From an uncultured Lachnospiraceae bacterium (lineage in GTDB: Bacteria > Bacillota > Clostridia > Lachnospirales > Lachnospiraceae), in contig CAKZZH010000030.1 of assembly GCA_937885345.1 (NCBI GenBank), positions 1-31,148 on the forward strand: a DNA stretch of 31,148 nt. Direction: 5' to 3'. Below the pieces are notes generated by a model that saw only the letters and a program-made list of their open reading frames with translations, made no database searches and had not been told where the DNA came from. The position numbers were made by a program, and so were the translations under genes. This document shows positions 1 to 7,186 of the stretch, piece by piece (position 1 is the first letter of the stretch; each line of letters opens with the position of its first letter).

Positions 1-2
1 AT

Positions 3-233
3 CTGCTTAAAGAGACTGCGCCTGAGCTCCTGATGAACAGATACAAACTGAAGGATCTTGATAAACCGGGTTATGAACTTATCGAAGACATATGCATAAC
101 CAGAGGATTTATCAGAAAAGGAGCAGAGCCCGATACTGAAAGATGCACTAAGATGCTCCTGGAAGAATTTAAAAACGGCAAGATGGGAAAGATAAGTCTG
201 GAAAGGCCTCAGATCGCAAATGATGGATTATGA
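3..233 (+). CDS. rbgA: Ribosome biogenesis GTPase RbgA (YlqF), C-terminal end only
   Basis: The frame is open from base 3 and stops at 231-233, so only the last 76 residues are present and the start lies upstream of the window. The visible part (APELLMNRYKL near the start, then CITRGFIRKGAEPDTERC) resembles the C-terminal helical domain of RbgA/YlqF, the circularly permuted GTPase needed for late 50S subunit assembly. No GTPase motif is in view. The call leans on gene order: in Bacillus subtilis ylqF is directly followed by rnhB, ylqG and ylqH, and the same series follows here. Its end overlaps the rnhB start by 14 bases, suggesting translational coupling. Confidence 0.8.
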   Translation: MLKETAPELLMNRYKLKDLDKPGYELIEDICITRGFIRKGAEPDTERCTKMLLEEFKNGKMGKISLERPQIANDGL

Positions 234-825
234 TGATTTTCTGAAATATGAGCTTTTGTCTCGAGAAACCGGTATTCCGGTCGCTGGCGCTGATGAAGTC
301 GGACGCGGACCTCTTGCGGGGCCTGTTTATGCGGCTGCTGTTATTCTTGACCCAGATGTTGAAATTCTATATCTAAATGATTCAAAGAAATTATCCGAAA
401 ATAAAAGAGAAGAGTTATATGAGATAATCGTCAGGAGTGCATCCGCATGGGCGGTAGGCATTATCGACGAGAAGATAATCGATAGGGTGAACATACTTCA
501 GGCCACTTATATGGCAATGAGGCAGGCGATCACCAATCTCGGGATTAAGCCGGATATTCTGCTTAATGATGCCGTGATCATTCCGGAGGTTAATATCCCT
601 CAGGAGAAGATAATCAAGGGCGACGCCAAGAGCCAGTCGATCGCGGCTGCCAGCATTCTTGCAAAGGTAACAAGGGACAGGATCATGGCCGAATATGATA
701 TAAAGTATCCCGAGTATCAGTTTGCCAAACACAAGGGCTACGGTACGGCGCTCCACTATGAGCTCCTTAAGAAATACGGTCCGAGCCCGATACACAGGCT
801 TACTTTTTTGCATGACGACAAATAA
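220..825 (+). CDS. rnhB: Ribonuclease HII
   Basis: RNase HII nicks the RNA strand of RNA-DNA hybrids and starts removal of single ribonucleotides misincorporated in DNA. The 201-residue protein shows the family's opening motif GADEVGRGPLAGPV, with the metal-binding pair Asp25-Glu26 and the substrate-sensing GRG at 28-30. A further acidic residue is Asp117 (LLNDAV), and SIAAASILAKVTRDR carries Asp153. The tail KHKGYGT is typical. It is shorter than the B. subtilis protein because it lacks that enzyme's N-terminal extension. ATG220 is followed at once by a second ATG at 223; either could be used. It overlaps rbgA, and an RNase HI gene (rnhA) lies elsewhere in the window, so both RNase H classes are present. 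Confidence 0.97.
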   Translation: MMDYDDFLKYELLSRETGIPVAGADEVGRGPLAGPVYAAAVILDPDVEILYLNDSKKLSENKREELYEIIVRSASAWAVGIIDEKIIDRVNILQATYMAMRQAITNLGIKPDILLNDAVIIPEVNIPQEKIIKGDAKSQSIAAASILAKVTRDRIMAEYDIKYPEYQFAKHKGYGTALHYELLKKYGPSPIHRLTFLHDDK

Positions 826-836
826 GGGGTAGTACA

Positions 837-2528
837 GTGAATATCGGCAGCGTATCGGAAACAAAACAAATTAATATGAATTCCGGCCCTAACTCAGGCG
901 CCCAGACCGCTTCAGCGGCGCTTTCCCCGCAGGGGAATGTTGTCACTCAAAGCGGTACTTTAAGTGCCGAGGGCGCCGCAGGTCTTAATCTTCTTATGGC
1001 CCTTAATGAAGGTGATACCTTTTCGGGCGAGATTACCAATATCACAAGAGAACAGGTAACGATCAATCTTGGCAATAATGCCTCCGTTCAGGCATCACTT
1101 GCCGATGCACTCAGTTTTAATATCGGTGATACGGCGTCTTTTTCGGTTAAGAGTAACAATAGCGGCCAGATTATTCTTAAAGTGCTTAATACCGAGAACC
1201 TTCGCGATCCCGCCAACGATCAGACAGTTCAAAGTGCGCTCAGAAGCGCCAATATGGCCATTAATAACGAAACGGTATCCCTTGTCCATAATCTTATGAA
1301 ACAGGGCGAGCCGATCGATGCACAGTCTCTTACGGAGTATTCGAGAATGTGGGCAGGTGCCCCGAATGCAACTGCCGAGGATGTGATCTTCCTAAACAAA
1401 ATGAACATACCGGTAACTCCCGAAAACGTGAGTGCGCTTCATCAGTTCTATGATTTTAATGACGGTATGAGCCAGCATATCGGAGAGATCGGAAACGCTA
1501 TGGATGATTTTCTCTATGAGAATCTCGGCGAAAAAGGTCCCGCCGATACGGCAAATGTACTTAGAAGTCTTGTCGATGTTTTCAGCACCGCATCAAATAC
1601 CGTGGGTGCGGATAGCGCAAATACGCAGAGCGCATCATCGCTTAATGAGAATATTTCCTTGATGATGTCAAGGGAATCTCTTGATAATCTTTCTTCGCAG
1701 ATAAAGAATCTGTCGCCGGATTTTATGCTGGATTTCGACCCCGAAAGTCATCCCGAAACACTTGAAGCACAGACCAAAACCGAAGAAGCTCTAAGGAGCC
1801 TGTCCGATAAAATATCTTCCGGAAATTCCTCCGCCAAAAAGATTCTTACCGATCTTGCCAAAATCATGGATGAGAATATCATCGATAAGGATAAACTTAT
1901 GGACCTCTTTAAAAGTAAAGATTTTAAGGGGCTTACGGATAATCTTCTGAGGCAGGAACTTTTTGTTAAGCCCGAAGAATTTTCCAAGGATTCCGTTAAG
2001 GAACTTATGGCAAGGATCATTCACGACGCCGATAATCTGGCGGAAAAACTTGCCGGAAACGAGAAAGCGGCCGGTCTTCTTGACAGCGTCGAACAGATGA
2101 AACAGACGGTGGAATTTACCAATGATATGAATCAGGTTATGGCCTTTATACAGATTCCCATCAAAATGTCCTCACAGAACGCGCACGGCGATCTCTATGT
2201 ATATAAGAACAAGAAGGGGCAAGCCGCTCAGGATGGCACGCTTACGGCATTTTTACATCTTGATATGGATAACCTCGGTCCGATGGATATTCTCGCAAAG
2301 CTCAACAATAATGTTGTAACGACCAATTTTAAAGTAGCCACGGATGATATCCTGGATTTTATTGAGTCGCATATGGACGAGCTGAACGCAAGACTAAAGG
2401 CACTCGGTTACCAGGTTAACTCGGAGGTTTCGCTTAGCGAGGGAAAATATGATTTTAAGAAGACGGTGCTTGAAACCGAATTTCCGCCGGTTGAAATAAA
2501 GCGATTCAGCTTTGATATAAGAGCGTAA
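837..2528 (+). CDS. FliK-like protein with C-terminal flagellar hook-length-control domain (YlqG position)
   Basis: A GTG start at 837 sits behind an AAGGGGT ribosome binding site and gives 563 residues. The N-terminal ~60 residues are rich in Ser, Ala, Asn and Gly and look disordered. Residues 60-130 form a small beta-rich segment, and the middle is helical and acidic. Residues about 437-540 match the pattern of the Flg_hook/FliK C-terminal domain: a QIPIKMS strand, then LHLDMDNLGPMDI, a variable-strand segment and an amphipathic helix ending in a Leu-Gly pair. True FliK measures hook length and switches the flagellar export gate. Here the gene lies between rnhB and an FlhB-like fragment, the same place as B. 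subtilis ylqG-ylqH, not in a flagellar operon. Its function there is unknown. Could also be listed as a hypothetical DUF protein. Confidence 0.72.
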   Translation: MNIGSVSETKQINMNSGPNSGAQTASAALSPQGNVVTQSGTLSAEGAAGLNLLMALNEGDTFSGEITNITREQVTINLGNNASVQASLADALSFNIGDTASFSVKSNNSGQIILKVLNTENLRDPANDQTVQSALRSANMAINNETVSLVHNLMKQGEPIDAQSLTEYSRMWAGAPNATAEDVIFLNKMNIPVTPENVSALHQFYDFNDGMSQHIGEIGNAMDDFLYENLGEKGPADTANVLRSLVDVFSTASNTVGADSANTQSASSLNENISLMMSRESLDNLSSQIKNLSPDFMLDFDPESHPETLEAQTKTEEALRSLSDKISSGNSSAKKILTDLAKIMDENIIDKDKLMDLFKSKDFKGLTDNLLRQELFVKPEEFSKDSVKELMARIIHDADNLAEKLAGNEKAAGLLDSVEQMKQTVEFTNDMNQVMAFIQIPIKMSSQNAHGDLYVYKNKKGQAAQDGTLTAFLHLDMDNLGPMDILAKLNNNVVTTNFKVATDDILDFIESHMDELNARLKALGYQVNSEVSLSEGKYDFKKTVLETEFPPVEIKRFSFDIRA

Positions 2529-2540
2529 CAGGGTGATAAT

Positions 2541-2822
2541 ATGGCAGATAAAGAGAAGAAAAAACAGGCGATAGCGCTTGAATATAACCCCGGCGATCAG
2601 GCACCGAAGATCATAGCTTCCGGTACCGGACAGGTTGCGGAGAAAATCATCGAACTCGCCAAAGAGTCAGATGTCCCGCTTTATCAGGATACCAAGCTGG
2701 CAGACACGCTCAGCAAACTTGAAATCGGAGACATGATCCCCCCGGAACTCTACAGCGTAGTTGCAGAAATCCTCGTATTCGTTGACGGCCTCGACAAGAT
2801 CAAAGGTAAACTCGGAAGGTAG
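2541..2822 (+). CDS. Stand-alone FlhB C-terminal-domain protein (EscU/YscU/FlhB family, YlqH-like)
   Basis: This 93-residue soluble protein corresponds to the cytoplasmic C-terminal domain of the type III export switch FlhB, the part after the NPTH autocleavage site. Visible matches are AIALEYNPGDQAPKIIASG, then a VAEKIIELAKESDVP segment, the LADTL motif, and IPPELYSVVAEILVFVDGL. There are no membrane segments and no NPTH motif, so it cannot be an export gate by itself. Such FlhB-like proteins (FlhX or YlqH) are known, and in some bacteria can partly replace the FlhB domain. It starts 12 bases after the FliK-like gene, mirroring the FliK-FlhB interaction of flagellar export. Confidence in the family is high, in the role low. 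Confidence 0.88.
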   Translation: MADKEKKKQAIALEYNPGDQAPKIIASGTGQVAEKIIELAKESDVPLYQDTKLADTLSKLEIGDMIPPELYSVVAEILVFVDGLDKIKGKLGR

Positions 2823-2826
2823 ATTC

Positions 2827-3168
2827 ATGAACAAACGCGAAAAAGGCACCGTATATGAAAGCGCCGCCAGCACATTTCTTGAGGGAAAGGGCTGCGAGAT
2901 CATAGAACGCAATTATCGAACAAGATACGGCGAGATAGATATTATTTTCAGGGACGGTGAATACCTTGTATTTGCGGAGGTTAAGTACCGTTCATCGGAT
3001 CGTTACGGCCTTCCACAGGAAGCGGTTGATGCTCGCAAGCAACATAAAATCCGCAACATGGCAGGAATGTATATATACGATAAACATATTCCGGAAGACC
3101 GGAAAATAAGATTTGACGTTATCGCAATCCTCGGAGATAAGCTTACGCATTTTGTAAATGCATTTTAG
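2827..3168 (+). CDS. yraN: YraN-family endonuclease-like protein (UPF0102)
   Basis: The chosen start ATG2827 lies just after the preceding stop and behind GGAAGG, giving 113 residues, the usual family length; an in-frame start further upstream would run into the FlhB-like gene. YraN proteins have a Holliday-junction-resolvase-like nuclease fold, but their cellular role is unproven. The signature is clear: an N-terminal G-x3-E-x2-A helix (KGTVYESAAS), the glycine turn KGCEIIERNYR, then YGEIDIIFRDG and VFAEVKYR, which carry the Glu, Asp and Glu-x-Lys residues of the nuclease core. Gene order rnhB to yraN is common in Clostridia. Translation is probably coupled to the upstream gene. Confidence 0.92.
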   Translation: MNKREKGTVYESAASTFLEGKGCEIIERNYRTRYGEIDIIFRDGEYLVFAEVKYRSSDRYGLPQEAVDARKQHKIRNMAGMYIYDKHIPEDRKIRFDVIAILGDKLTHFVNAF

Positions 3169-3209
3169 AGGGCGGTTTACTCATAGATTTATTTTTTCAG
3201 GGAGCAAAT

Positions 3210-4079
3210 ATGAACATCAATTATCATAGCATAAATAATTCAACCTCTTTTCATTCGGGCAGAGTTCCGTATATTTCATCGCGCATTCTGGATGAGAGGG
3301 CACCCTTTGCCATGAATGCATTTTCCACAAGAACAGGCGGAGTAAGCACCGGAATATATGATTCACTTAATCTTACTTTTACAAGAGATGATGACCCTGA
3401 GAATGTTAAGAAGAATTTTGAAAATATTGCCGGAGCACTAAGCGTAGATGTAAATCTGATAGTATCCTGTAGGCAGATCCATTCGGATAATGTGCTTCGC
3501 GTTGATAAGGCACTTCTTGATAGATATGAAGTTGAAGGAAAGACGAATGTTCTTGATAGGGAAATGGACGGATATGATGCAATGATAACCGATATCCCCG
3601 GGATTTGCCTTTGTACAAGACATGCCGACTGCGTCCCCATCTACCTTGTCGATTCCGATAAGCATGTTATCGGACTTGCTCATTCGGGCTGGAAGGGTAC
3701 AGTTAATAATATCTTACAATCGTGCGTGGATGCGATGAAAGATGCATATTCGGCAAGACCTGAGGATTTGATCGCATTTATCGGCCCGTCGATATGCAGG
3801 GACTGCTATGAAGTGGAATACGATGTCGTTAAGGAATTTGTTGACAGATACGGCGAGGCGGTGTATGAAGGAATTGTATCTCCGGTATACGGAAAGGAGG
3901 GCAAGTATTTGCTCGACCTTCACAAAGCCGTATTTTATAATATGATCGAGGCAGGGATAAAACCTGAGAACATAGGAATAACGGATATTTGCACCTGCCA
4001 TAATCCCGAGGTCTTATTCTCACACAGAGCTTCAAAAGGCAGACGCGGAGCCTGCTGTGCTTTCCTTATGATAAAATAA
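3210..4079 (+). CDS. pgeF: Peptidoglycan editing factor / YfiH-family multicopper-oxidase-fold protein
   Basis: The 289-residue protein belongs to the YfiH/PgeF (DUF152) family. E. coli PgeF helps exclude wrongly built peptidoglycan precursors carrying L-Ser, and related proteins have purine nucleoside phosphorylase or adenosine deaminase-like activity. Family signatures are all present: FSTRTGGVS near the start, RQIHSDNV, the CLCTRHADCVPIYL motif with metal-binding His and Cys, AHSGWKGT with its His, and IGPSICRDCYEV. Near the end, DICTCHNPEVLFSHR is also typical. ATG3210 follows GGGAGC at a good distance. It is 41 bases behind yraN with no visible terminator, so it is probably the last gene of the rbgA-to-pgeF unit. 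Confidence 0.93.
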   Translation: MNINYHSINNSTSFHSGRVPYISSRILDERAPFAMNAFSTRTGGVSTGIYDSLNLTFTRDDDPENVKKNFENIAGALSVDVNLIVSCRQIHSDNVLRVDKALLDRYEVEGKTNVLDREMDGYDAMITDIPGICLCTRHADCVPIYLVDSDKHVIGLAHSGWKGTVNNILQSCVDAMKDAYSARPEDLIAFIGPSICRDCYEVEYDVVKEFVDRYGEAVYEGIVSPVYGKEGKYLLDLHKAVFYNMIEAGIKPENIGITDICTCHNPEVLFSHRASKGRRGACCAFLMIK

Positions 4080-4111
4080 GACCCGGAGTGCATACGGTAT
4101 AAGAGCATTCC

Positions 4112-4140
4112 TTTACAAAACCGTCCAAAGTTGGTATTAT
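4112..4140 (+). promoter_or_regulatory. SigA-type promoter for der-plsY-gpsA
   Basis: A -35 box TTTACA (4112-4117) and a -10 box TATTAT (4135-4140) are separated by 17 bases. They stand 37 bases before the der start in the only sizeable gap between pgeF and der. This is read from the sequence alone; no start site is known. Confidence 0.6.
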
Positions 4141-4177
4141 ATTCAAGTTGCAGTAAGTATTTGGAAAGAGGATTTAT

Positions 4178-5506
4178 ATGAGACCGATTGTTGCCATTGT
4201 CGGAAGACCGAATGTCGGTAAGTCGACACTTTTTAATGCCCTTGCCGGCGAGAAGATTTCCATCGTCAAAGATACGCCCGGCGTAACAAGGGACAGAATC
4301 TATGCCGACACAGAGTGGCTTAATTATGATTTTACATTGATCGATACGGGTGGTATTGAACCTGACAGTAAAGATATCATTCTTTCGCAGATGAGAGAGC
4401 AGGCGCAGATCGCGATCGATACCGCCGATGTTATTATTTTCCTGACAGATGTTAAGCAGGGACTTGTGGATACGGACCTCAGGGTTGCGGATATGCTTCG
4501 CAAATCCGGGAAGCCCGTTGTTCTTACGGTTAATAAGGTCGATGATTTTCAGAAAATGAGCATCGATGTGTATGAGTTCTATAATCTCGGAATCGGTGAT
4601 CCGTTCCCTGTTTCATCCGTAAACAGGCTTGGCTTCGGCGATATGCTCGATGAAGTGATAAGGCATTTTCCCGAGAGCAGTCAGGAAGAAAAGGACGATA
4701 CTACGCCCAGGATCGCAATCGTGGGTAAGCCTAATGTAGGCAAGTCCTCCATTATCAATAAGTTGATCGGAAAGAACCGCGTTATTGTTTCGGATATTGC
4801 CGGAACGACGAGGGATGCGATCGATACGCCCGTTAAGGCGAACGGTAAAGATTATATTTTTATCGATACTGCCGGGCTCAGACGTAAGAGCAAGATCAAG
4901 GAGGATATAGAGCGTTATTCCATCATAAGAACCGTATCCGCTGTTGAAAGAGCCGATGTTGTGATCGTGGTTATCAATGCAGAAGAGGGCGTAACCGAGC
5001 AGGATGCCAAGATCGCCGGTATAGCACACGAAAGAGGCAAGGGCATAATCATTGCGGTCAATAAATGGGATCTTATCGAGAAGGATAACAAGTCCGTAAA
5101 CAATTATACGAGAGATATCCGTAATGTGCTTTCGTTTATTCCGTATGCACAGATAATCTTTATATCCGCTCATACTGGCCAGAGACTTATGAATCTTTAT
5201 ACCATGATAGATGAGATCGTGGAATGTCGTACAATGCGTGTTCCCACCGGTGTGCTTAACGAGATCTTGACCGAAGCTGTTGCGCTTGTGCAACCCCCGT
5301 CCGATAAGGGCAAACGACTTAAAATATTTTATATTACACAGGTTGCGGTCGGACCGCCGACCTTTGTGCTTTTTGTAAATAACAAAGAACTTATGCATTT
5401 TTCGTATACAAGATATATTGAGAATAAGATCCGCGACGTTTTCGGTTTCAAGGGAACACCTCTCAAATTTATTACGAGAGAACGTAGCGAGAAGGAGCAG
5501 AAGTAA
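4178..5506 (+). CDS. der: Ribosome-associated double GTPase Der (EngA)
   Basis: Der is an essential GTPase needed for maturation of the 50S subunit. The 442 residues fit the family. The first G domain has GRPNVGKST (residues 9-17), the TPGVTRDR switch, DTGG and NKVD. The second, from about residue 180, has GKPNVGKSS, AGTTRDAIDTP, DTAGLRRKSK, NKWD and a final SAHTG. Residues about 350-440 form the KH-like domain that contacts rRNA. ATG4178 follows GGAAAGAGG. The stop overlaps the plsY start by one base (TAATG), so translation is coupled. Placement of der directly before plsY and gpsA is widespread in Firmicutes. Confidence 0.98.
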   Translation: MRPIVAIVGRPNVGKSTLFNALAGEKISIVKDTPGVTRDRIYADTEWLNYDFTLIDTGGIEPDSKDIILSQMREQAQIAIDTADVIIFLTDVKQGLVDTDLRVADMLRKSGKPVVLTVNKVDDFQKMSIDVYEFYNLGIGDPFPVSSVNRLGFGDMLDEVIRHFPESSQEEKDDTTPRIAIVGKPNVGKSSIINKLIGKNRVIVSDIAGTTRDAIDTPVKANGKDYIFIDTAGLRRKSKIKEDIERYSIIRTVSAVERADVVIVVINAEEGVTEQDAKIAGIAHERGKGIIIAVNKWDLIEKDNKSVNNYTRDIRNVLSFIPYAQIIFISAHTGQRLMNLYTMIDEIVECRTMRVPTGVLNEILTEAVALVQPPSDKGKRLKIFYITQVAVGPPTFVLFVNNKELMHFSYTRYIENKIRDVFGFKGTPLKFITRERSEKEQK

Positions 5507-6174
5507 TGGAACGCCTAATTTGCATAGCGATCGGCTATCTTTTCGGAGTGATTCAGACAGGTTATTTTTACGGTAAAATCAAACATACAGACATCAGAGA
5601 GCACGGAAGCGGCAATGCCGGATCGACCAACGCGCTCAGAACCTTTGGCGTTAAAGCCGGTGTTATCGTGCTTCTCGGAGATACTCTTAAGGTTATCATC
5701 GCAACACTGATTGTAAGGTTTATATATACCGCTTCGCATCCTGATGATATCGGAATGCTTGTGATATATACGGGATTCGGTGCCGTACTCGGACATAATT
5801 TCCCTTTTTATCTCAAGTTTAAGGGCGGTAAGGGAATTGCAGCAACCGCAGGAATGGTGATCGCAACCCTTTCGTGGCAGACGATACTTATCGCAGCTAT
5901 CATATTTGTTCTGGTATTTCTTATAACCAGATACGTATCCGCAGGCTCGCTTGTAGTTGTACTTGCGGTATTTACGCTATATACGGTTTTCGGTATGCTC
6001 GGTAAATTGCCCGGATACGGTGAAGGCGCATGGAACTCAATACTTGAAGCATCCGGAATACTTTTTCTTAATGCGATACTTGCATATATTCGTCATGCAA
6101 AGAACATAGGAAGACTGCTTAACGGAACAGAAAAGGCACTTAAGTTTACCAGAAAGGGTGAATACAATGGCTAG
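5506..6174 (+). CDS. plsY: Acyl-phosphate:glycerol-3-phosphate acyltransferase PlsY
   Basis: This membrane enzyme transfers the acyl group from acyl-phosphate to glycerol-3-phosphate, the first step of phospholipid synthesis in most bacteria. The 222 residues contain about five hydrophobic spans. Diagnostic motifs are HGSGNAGSTNALRTFG after the first span, GHNFPFYLKFKGGKG in the second loop, and RYVSAGS in the third. It starts inside the der stop codon and its own end overlaps gpsA. GpsA makes its substrate, so the overlap joins two consecutive steps of one pathway. The last ~25 residues are basic and cytoplasmic. Confidence 0.97.
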   Translation: MERLICIAIGYLFGVIQTGYFYGKIKHTDIREHGSGNAGSTNALRTFGVKAGVIVLLGDTLKVIIATLIVRFIYTASHPDDIGMLVIYTGFGAVLGHNFPFYLKFKGGKGIAATAGMVIATLSWQTILIAAIIFVLVFLITRYVSAGSLVVVLAVFTLYTVFGMLGKLPGYGEGAWNSILEASGILFLNAILAYIRHAKNIGRLLNGTEKALKFTRKGEYNG

Positions 6175-7183
6175 AATAGGAATAATCGGAGCCGGCGGAT
6201 GGGCGCTCGGGCTTGCTGTTTTACTCAATAATAACGGACATGAAGTAACAATATGGTCCAAGGTCACATCGGAGATAGAGGAAATCCTTACAACAAGAGA
6301 GAATACCAGATCTCTTCCCGGCGTAAAGATACCCGAGAGCATCGAGGTTACGGACGATCTTGAGGGAATTACCGCGGACAGCGAGCTCCTTGTTATTGCA
6401 GTTGCATCGCCTTATGTCAGAAGCACCGCAAAGGACATTGCAAATGTGGTCGGTGACAGAGAAGGACTTATGATAGTCAATGTTGCAAAGGGCATCGAAG
6501 AGAGCTCCCTTATGACAATGACACAGGTTATAAGCGATGAAATACCAAGTGCCAAGGTTGCGGTTCTTTCAGGACCTTCACATGCAGAGGAGGTTTCAAG
6601 GGGAATCCCCACAACATGTGTTATAGGCGCCACATCGCAGATGTATGCCGAATATCTTCAGAGTATTTTTATGAGCGATGTGTTCAGAGTATATGTAAGC
6701 CCCGATATTCTCGGTATTGAGCTTGGCGGTTCTCTTAAGAATGTTATCGCGCTCGCCGCCGGTGTAGCGGACGGTCTGGGATACGGTGATAACACAAAGG
6801 CTGCGCTTATTACCAGAGGTATTCATGAGATTGCAAGACTTGGAATTGCTATGGGCGGTAAATTACAGACATTTTACGGTCTCTCAGGAATCGGTGATCT
6901 TATAGTTACATGTGCAAGTATGCATTCCAGAAATAGAAGAGCCGGCATTCTCATCGGTAAAGGCTATACCTATGATGAGGCCATGAAGGAAGTGCACATG
7001 GTTGTCGAAGGCGTATATTCGGCTAAGGCAGCGCTTGCTCTTTCAAAGGAATACAATGTTGAAATGCCCATTGTAGAGAAAGTGAACGAGGTTCTTTTTG
7101 ACGGCGCGACTGCAGCGGTCGCTGTTAAAGAGCTTATGATAAGAGATAAGAAAATTGAGAATTCAGACCTTCCGTGGGATTAA
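6167..7183 (+). CDS. gpsA: NAD(P)+ glycerol-3-phosphate dehydrogenase
   Basis: GpsA reduces dihydroxyacetone phosphate to sn-glycerol-3-phosphate for phospholipid synthesis. I chose ATG6167, behind AAAGGG, over the in-frame GTG at 6158; it gives 338 residues starting MARIGIIGAGGWALGLA, as the family does. The N-terminal dinucleotide fold has GAGGWA in the place of the more usual GAGSWGTA. SGPSHAEEV follows near residue 140. The catalytic Lys191 lies in GGSLKNVIALAAG, and GLSGIGDL plus the CASMHSRNRRAG segment form the C-terminal substrate domain. It overlaps plsY by eight bases. The end is three bases from the next gene. Confidence 0.97.
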   Translation: MARIGIIGAGGWALGLAVLLNNNGHEVTIWSKVTSEIEEILTTRENTRSLPGVKIPESIEVTDDLEGITADSELLVIAVASPYVRSTAKDIANVVGDREGLMIVNVAKGIEESSLMTMTQVISDEIPSAKVAVLSGPSHAEEVSRGIPTTCVIGATSQMYAEYLQSIFMSDVFRVYVSPDILGIELGGSLKNVIALAAGVADGLGYGDNTKAALITRGIHEIARLGIAMGGKLQTFYGLSGIGDLIVTCASMHSRNRRAGILIGKGYTYDEAMKEVHMVVEGVYSAKAALALSKEYNVEMPIVEKVNEVLFDGATAAVAVKELMIRDKKIENSDLPWD

Positions 7184-7186
7184 ATA

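Noticed and set aside
4613..5398. Minus-strand open frame of 261 codons inside der
   Set aside because: It lies entirely opposite a strongly conserved GTPase, has no ribosome binding site and its product shows no recognisable domain; it is a shadow of der codon use.
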